The notes under the pieces: model-generated | Told to the model about the DNA's origin: nothing | The model's database searches: none | The model's input: only the letters and a program-made list of their open reading frames with translations | Position numbers and translations under genes: made by a program | Assembly (NCBI GenBank): GCA_035935235.1 | Contig: DASYXG010000314.1 | Coordinates: forward strand, 1-9,919 | Length of the DNA stretch: 9,919 nt | Direction: 5' to 3' | Source of the DNA: DATARH01 sp035935235 | Lineage (GTDB): Bacteria > Pseudomonadota > Alphaproteobacteria > ATCC43930 > CGMCC-115725 | Part shown: positions 7,801 to 9,919 of the stretch, piece after piece | Layout: each line of letters starts with the position of its first letter | Numbering within the stretch: the first letter of the stretch is position 1

Positions 7801-8503
7801 AGAGTACATCGCCGGTGGCGAGCAGTTTGATCCCGGTGTCACGGGCGATGGCGGCGAGGCGGGCGAGGCGCCGGAGATCGTCGCCACGATAGAGGTGATG
7901 CGCGGCGAGATAGGCGCGGTCGGGGAAATCGGCGGCGACCCGGGTGGCGAGCGCTCGGTGCGCGGCGAGGCTGGCGCGGTCGGCATTGTCGGGCGGCAGC
8001 AGCGCGATGACCAACCCCTCGCCATAGGCGGCGACATCGGCGTAATCGAGATGGCATTCGCCCTTTGGCGCGCGCCGCTTGCCAAGGGTGAGCAGCGTCG
8101 TCAGCCGGCCATAGGCGGCGCGATCCTCCGGATAGGCGAGGAGGCTGGCGCCATCGCGCAAATCGAGCCGCACGCCGACGACGAGGCGGATGCCGACATC
8201 CTTCGCTGCCTGATGCGCCCTGACGATGCCGGCGAGCGAATTGCGGTCGGTGATCGCAATGGCGTCGAGGCCGAGAAGCGCCGCCTGCCGCACCAGCTCG
8301 TCCGGGTGCGAGCCGCCGCGCAGAAAGGTGAAATTGCTGGCGACCTGCAACTCGGCATAGCCCCCGGTGGGGGAGAAGCCGCCACCGCCGGTTGTCCTGG
8401 CTCGCTTCTGGGCCAGAAACCGCAAACTGCCGTCGCCGATCGTGCGGGACAGCCGGCCAAACTCGGCAAAAGCTTTGGATTGCTTGGGGGGCAGCTCGGG
8501 CAT
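4841..8503 (-). CDS. dnaE2: Error-prone DNA polymerase DnaE2 (ImuC)
   Basis: This C-family polymerase is the catalytic subunit of the SOS mutasome and extends past DNA lesions with ImuA and ImuB. The PHP domain begins YAELQVASNFTFLRGGSHPD (49-68), the form typical of DnaE2 rather than DnaE1, and includes AIAITDRNSLAG. The palm carries PPDIDVDFEH with Asp423 and Asp425, and a third acidic residue, Asp574, in ILKVDVLALG. Fingers motifs include FQVESRAQMSMLPRLKPREF (624-643) and GFPESHAASFALLVYVSAWI (765-784). The helix-hairpin-helix part follows (LRLGFRQIKGFSEDDANRL, 896-914), then the OB fold (VAVAGLVLIRQRPGSAKGVI, 1096-1115) and the family-typical end SRDFR. At 1220 residues it is longer than the usual roughly 1050-1100. 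The excess is two in-frame repeat elements (residues about 847-890 and 979-1034) and a 48-residue N-terminal extension. No Met or Val codon lies between Met1 and YAELQ, so the ATG at 8503 is nearly forced. It starts 5 nt after the imuB stop, suggesting translational coupling. Confidence 0.97.
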   Translation of the reverse strand: MPELPPKQSKAFAEFGRLSRTIGDGSLRFLAQKRARTTGGGGFSPTGGYAELQVASNFTFLRGGSHPDELVRQAALLGLDAIAITDRNSLAGIVRAHQAAKDVGIRLVVGVRLDLRDGASLLAYPEDRAAYGRLTTLLTLGKRRAPKGECHLDYADVAAYGEGLVIALLPPDNADRASLAAHRALATRVAADFPDRAYLAAHHLYRGDDLRRLARLAAIARDTGIKLLATGDVLYHAPERRPLQDVLTCICEHCTIREAGFRLAANAERHLKPAHEMARLFRGHEEALTSSLEIARHCRFSLDELRYEYPEEPVPEGITPQSRLAQLAWGGASEKFPGGVSDKIRERIEHELALIEELDFARYFLTVHDIVRFARSRAILCQGRGSAANSVVCYCLGITSVDPDKIDVLFERFISAARGEPPDIDVDFEHERREEVIQYIYEKYGRDRAGLAATLITYRSRSAIREVGKAMGLSGDVVAALGGMVWGWSSEGIADERVREAGLDPRDRNLRMTLDLAALLIGFPRHLSQHVGGFVITRGPLHELVPIDNAAMEERTVIEWDKDDLDALGILKVDVLALGILTCIRKAFDLIERHHGKQYELATIPPEQKPVYDMLSKADSLGVFQVESRAQMSMLPRLKPREFYDLVIEVAIVRPGPIQGDMVHPYLRRRNGIEPIECPPGLRQVLEKTKGVPLFQEQAMQIAIVGAGFTPDEADKLRRAMATFKRNGDIEKFRDQFIGGMIANGYQANFATRCFSQIEGFGTYGFPESHAASFALLVYVSAWIKCVYPEVFACALLNSQPMGFYAPAQIVRDAREHGVEVLPVDVNHSRWDCTLEASEEQPDTDDFSLSAPGGGEGRGEVGKTSAHAHLTLPSHCDGPLPLPPEERGGDSPRLALRLGFRQIKGFSEDDANRLVERRGDGYRDASTLWQRSGLARLALERLAHADALRSMRLDRRQGLWALKALGEAPLPLFATPLAVVPGRLAEPNPEPMNTDRKYRGMVGAVSPGRPGSWVPGSPRVVGPAGRPGGPRNDNKNEAIAASLLPAMPLGEHVVEDYRSTSLSLKRHPLAFLRAELAEDGIVTAAALATLPIERRVAVAGLVLIRQRPGSAKGVIFITLEDETGIANLIIWPPILERFRRTVLGATLLYCRGRLQREEGVIHIVAEDLRDLTPRLQTLRARTGIDKSARKSVFALPERVSGYDPRDIDVPDIVIHSRDFR
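5404..5570. repeat. Palindromic repeat element B, inside dnaE2, translated in frame
   Basis: Outer arms at 5404-5416 and 5558-5570 are inverted copies of tgtcattccgggg with one mismatch. Inner arms at 5457-5472 and 5525-5540 are a perfect 16-bp inverted repeat (cccggaacccatgaac). Smaller nested stems are cccggg 5420-5425/5446-5451, ggcc 5428-5431/5437-5440, caccgac 5494-5500/5519-5525 and cggct 5543-5547/5553-5557. It encodes DnaE2 residues about 979-1034, a Pro/Gly/Arg-rich stretch (PGRLAEPNPEPMNTDRK at the start, PRNDNK at the end) between the helix-hairpin-helix region and the OB fold, where DnaE2 homologues normally run directly from LPLF to MPLGEHVVEDYR. The tcattccgggg...ccccggaa(t)gac arms resemble dispersed repeats I recall from Bradyrhizobium-type genomes, which would need a genome search to confirm. 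There is no T-run, so it is not a terminator. Confidence 0.8.
5836..5961. repeat. Palindromic repeat element A, copy in dnaE2
   Basis: This is a 126-bp mosaic of four stems. H1 is around cccctcccc (5836-5844) with ggggagagg. H2 is cccgtcgca (5870-5878) with tgcgacggg (5880-5888), a perfect stem. H3 is gggtgaggtggg (5890-5901) with cccacctcaccc (5919-5930), perfect over 12 bp. H4 is ccctctcc (5934-5941) with ggagaggg (5954-5961). It aligns without gaps to the element at 8827-8952 in imuB. Here it encodes DnaE2 residues about 847-890 (SLSAPGGGEGRGEVGKTSA and what follows), between the conserved PVDVNHSRWDCTLE and LALRLGFRQIKG blocks that normally sit close together in DnaE2. It lacks stop codons in at least four of the six frames. 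Confidence 0.85.
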
Positions 8504-8508
8504 CGATC

Positions 8509-9919
8509 TCAGGCGAAGATGCCGTGGACGAACCAGCGTGGCGGCGGGTCGCCGGGCAGCCCGGCGCGGAACAGCCAGAACCGCCGGCCAGCCTCGTCCT
8601 CGACCCGGTAATAGTCGCGGATCGCATCCGGGGAGCCACTGGCATCAACCAATTGTCCATCGGGCCGCCACCATTCCTCGGCGATGCGCTCGGGTCCGTC
8701 GGCCTGGGCGACACGGTGGGTGCGATGGCGCCAGGTGAAGCGAAACGGCGGGTCGTCGGGCAGTACCCAGAACGCCTCGACCGGCTCGGGCGGTGCGAAC
8801 AGCCGTACCGGGCGCGGCGGTTTGAACCCCTCTCCACCCGTTTGGGGGGAGAGGGAGGGGCCCGCGCCGTAGGCGTGGGAGGGTGAGGTGGGCATCCGCC
8901 CGCGTTTCCCCCACTTCACCCCAACCCTCTCCGCCCCTGGGGGCGGAGAGGGAGAGGTCTTCCGGGTTTCGTCGCCAATCGGCACCGCGACTGATGCCCG
9001 CTCGGGGATGTGGCTTTCGCGCGGTTCGAGGCGGGCGATGGCGTCGAGGCCGAGCCTGGCGCCGAGTCGGTCGAAGAGCGGGGCGGTGTCGCCGGAGGTG
9101 CCCGCAGCGCCGATCATGTCGATCTGCTCGGGCGCCAAGGGTTCGACGGCAAAGGCGGCAAGGATCACATCCTCGATGCCGAGGCCGGGGTCGACCGTGT
9201 CGAGCTTGCCGACGAGCAGCTTGGCAAGGTGCGTAGGATCGCGGCTCGGCCGCGCGGTGCCGACGCGGATGTGCTCAACCCTGCCATCGACGCGGTGAAA
9301 GCCGAGATCGAGCCGGCGCGCGCCCATGCCCTCTCGCGCGAGGCGGGTGACGAGGTCCTCGGTCAGCCGCTCGGCAGCACGGGCGAGATCGGCGGGGTCG
9401 GAAATCGGCTCGGGCAGGCTGAGGCGCACCCGCCGGTTCGGCACCTCGCCCAGCGGCGACAGCGGCTCGGGCAGCTTCCCCAGCGCCTGGTCGAGCCGGC
9501 TCGCCACTGTTTCGCCAAAGCGACGGGCGAGTGCGTCGCGCGGCATCGCCATCGCCTCGCCGACCCGCCTGAGGCCGACCCGGTGCAGACCTTCGACGAT
9601 GGCCGGGTCGAGGCGCAAGGCGGCGGTCGGCAGCGGTGCCAGCGCGGCGCCGGCCTGACCCGGCGGAACGATAAATTTCGCTGCTAAAACAGCTAATCTG
9701 CAGCGGGAGGGACTTTCCTCCTCCCTGCTTGCAAAGCGGGCCACCGCCCAGGCGGTGCCGAGCGTGTCGGCGATCGCCAAGCGATGCGCGATGCCTTGGC
9801 GTGCGAGCCGTTGCGACAGATCGGCGGTCAGCTCCGCCTCGCCGCCCCAGAGATGCGCCGAACCGGTGATCTCGATCTTGACCCCGTCGCTGCCGTCCGG
9901 CGCGGTCCACGGGCTGTAG
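8509..9919 (-). CDS. imuB: ImuB, catalytically inactive Y-family polymerase-like adaptor (5' end outside window)
   Basis: ImuB is the adaptor of the ImuA-ImuB-DnaE2 mutasome; in studied systems it bridges the beta clamp and DnaE2 and does not itself polymerise. The frame is open to the right edge (first complete codon at 9918), so the N-terminus is missing. The first visible residues are YSPWTAPDGSDGVKIEITGS followed by AHLWGGEAELTADLSQRL. Against active Y-family enzymes this lines up with SIDEAYLDVTG, and the catalytic glutamate position reads Gly, as expected for inactive ImuB. Next come ADTLGTAWAVARF, the thumb/helix-hairpin-helix part (LRRVGEAMAMPRDALARRFG), the little-finger part (RRVRLSLPEPISDPADLARA) and the ImuB-type C-terminal domain ending RDYYRVEDEAGRRFWLFRAG and PPRWFVHGIFA. 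Two oddities sit inside: a translated repeat element (8827-8952) in the linker before the C-terminal domain, and a suspected short insert near 9676-9728. A TTG-initiated start at 9780 would discard conserved ImuB sequence and is not used. Confidence 0.95.
   Translation of the reverse strand, partial: YSPWTAPDGSDGVKIEITGSAHLWGGEAELTADLSQRLARQGIAHRLAIADTLGTAWAVARFASREEESPSRCRLAVLAAKFIVPPGQAGAALAPLPTAALRLDPAIVEGLHRVGLRRVGEAMAMPRDALARRFGETVASRLDQALGKLPEPLSPLGEVPNRRVRLSLPEPISDPADLARAAERLTEDLVTRLAREGMGARRLDLGFHRVDGRVEHIRVGTARPSRDPTHLAKLLVGKLDTVDPGLGIEDVILAAFAVEPLAPEQIDMIGAAGTSGDTAPLFDRLGARLGLDAIARLEPRESHIPERASVAVPIGDETRKTSPSPPPGAERVGVKWGKRGRMPTSPSHAYGAGPSLSPQTGGEGFKPPRPVRLFAPPEPVEAFWVLPDDPPFRFTWRHRTHRVAQADGPERIAEEWWRPDGQLVDASGSPDAIRDYYRVEDEAGRRFWLFRAGLPGDPPPRWFVHGIFA
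8827..8952. repeat. Palindromic repeat element A, copy in imuB
   Basis: This has the same four-stem layout as the dnaE2 copy, at the same internal offsets. H1 is ccctctcc 8828-8835/ggagaggg 8848-8855. H2 is cccgcgcc 8861-8868/ggcgtggg 8872-8879, with one G-T pair. H3 is gggtgaggtggg 8881-8892/cccacttcaccc 8910-8921, with one mismatch. H4 is ccctctccgcccc 8925-8937/ggggcggagaggg 8940-8952, a perfect 13-bp stem. By hand alignment it differs from 5836-5961 at about 27 of 126 positions, with no gap. The element's first base is codon position 3 in imuB but codon position 1 in dnaE2, so the two copies yield different peptides; here it reads SPSPPPGAERVGVKWGKRG and onwards. It lies between the SHIPERA block and the RLFAPPEPVEAF block of ImuB. 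Confidence 0.85.
9676..9728. repeat. Suspected short palindromic insert (element C) in imuB
   Basis: In ImuB the blocks ADTLGTAWAVARF and IVPPG are usually close together. Here they are separated by about 20 residues (ASREEESPSRCRLAVLAAKF). The underlying DNA is less GC-rich than its surroundings and holds two TTA leucine codons (minus strand, 9687-9685 and 9696-9694), a codon almost absent elsewhere in these genes. It contains inverted pieces: gctgc 9680-9684/gcagc 9700-9704, and gcag 9700-9703/ctgc 9725-9728 around a gggagg/cctccc stem. The reading frame is kept. No second copy lies in this window, so calling it a repeat is inference, and the boundaries are approximate. Confidence 0.45.

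Noticed and set aside
5836..8952. Repeats as a CRISPR array
   Set aside because: The two copies of element A are almost 3 kb apart, lie inside coding genes and are internally palindromic, with no regular spacers.
9275..9910. Minus-strand frame of 211 codons overlapping imuB
   Set aside because: It is Arg-rich with no motifs. The frame ending at 8509 continues to the right edge with clear ImuB sequence (ITGSAHLWGGE).

Overview
The window is a GC-rich, densely packed stretch in which every supported gene lies on the minus strand, so transcription runs from the right edge to the left. Gene content (a split imuB-dnaE2 SOS mutasome, a PutA with no N-terminal DNA-binding domain, a CaiB/BaiF CoA-transferase), codon usage and the style of the dispersed palindromic repeats suggest an alphaproteobacterium, most likely of the Hyphomicrobiales (Bradyrhizobium/Rhodopseudomonas-like). 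That placement is an inference from sequence style, not a database result.

Layout in transcription order: imuB (9919 to 8509; its 5' end lies outside the window); dnaE2/imuC (8503 to 4841, starting 5 nt after the imuB stop); putA (4815 to 1660, starting 25 nt after the dnaE2 stop); a family III CoA-transferase (1605 to 424); and a possibly frameshifted exported protein that resembles matrixin-type metalloproteases (413 to the left edge), starting 10 nt after the CoA-transferase stop. ImuB and DnaE2 together form the damage-induced mutagenic translesion machine, in which ImuB is the adaptor and DnaE2 the polymerase. The third partner, ImuA, is expected just beyond the right edge. PutA oxidises proline to glutamate. 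The last two genes have no obvious link to the others. No gene-free stretch exceeds 60 bases, and no convincing terminator separates any of the genes.

The unusual feature is that the two mutasome genes carry at least three, and probably four, palindromic repeat elements inside their reading frames, all without breaking the frame. One 126-bp multi-hairpin element occurs in both genes (5836-5961 in dnaE2, 8827-8952 in imuB). The two copies align without gaps at about 79% identity by my hand count but are translated in two different frames. A second element of about 167 bp (5404-5570) with long nested inverted repeats is translated inside dnaE2. A short, AT-richer segment with two TTA codons (about 9676-9728) looks like another insert in imuB. 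This resembles the in-frame Rickettsia palindromic elements. putA and the CoA-transferase gene show no such inserts.
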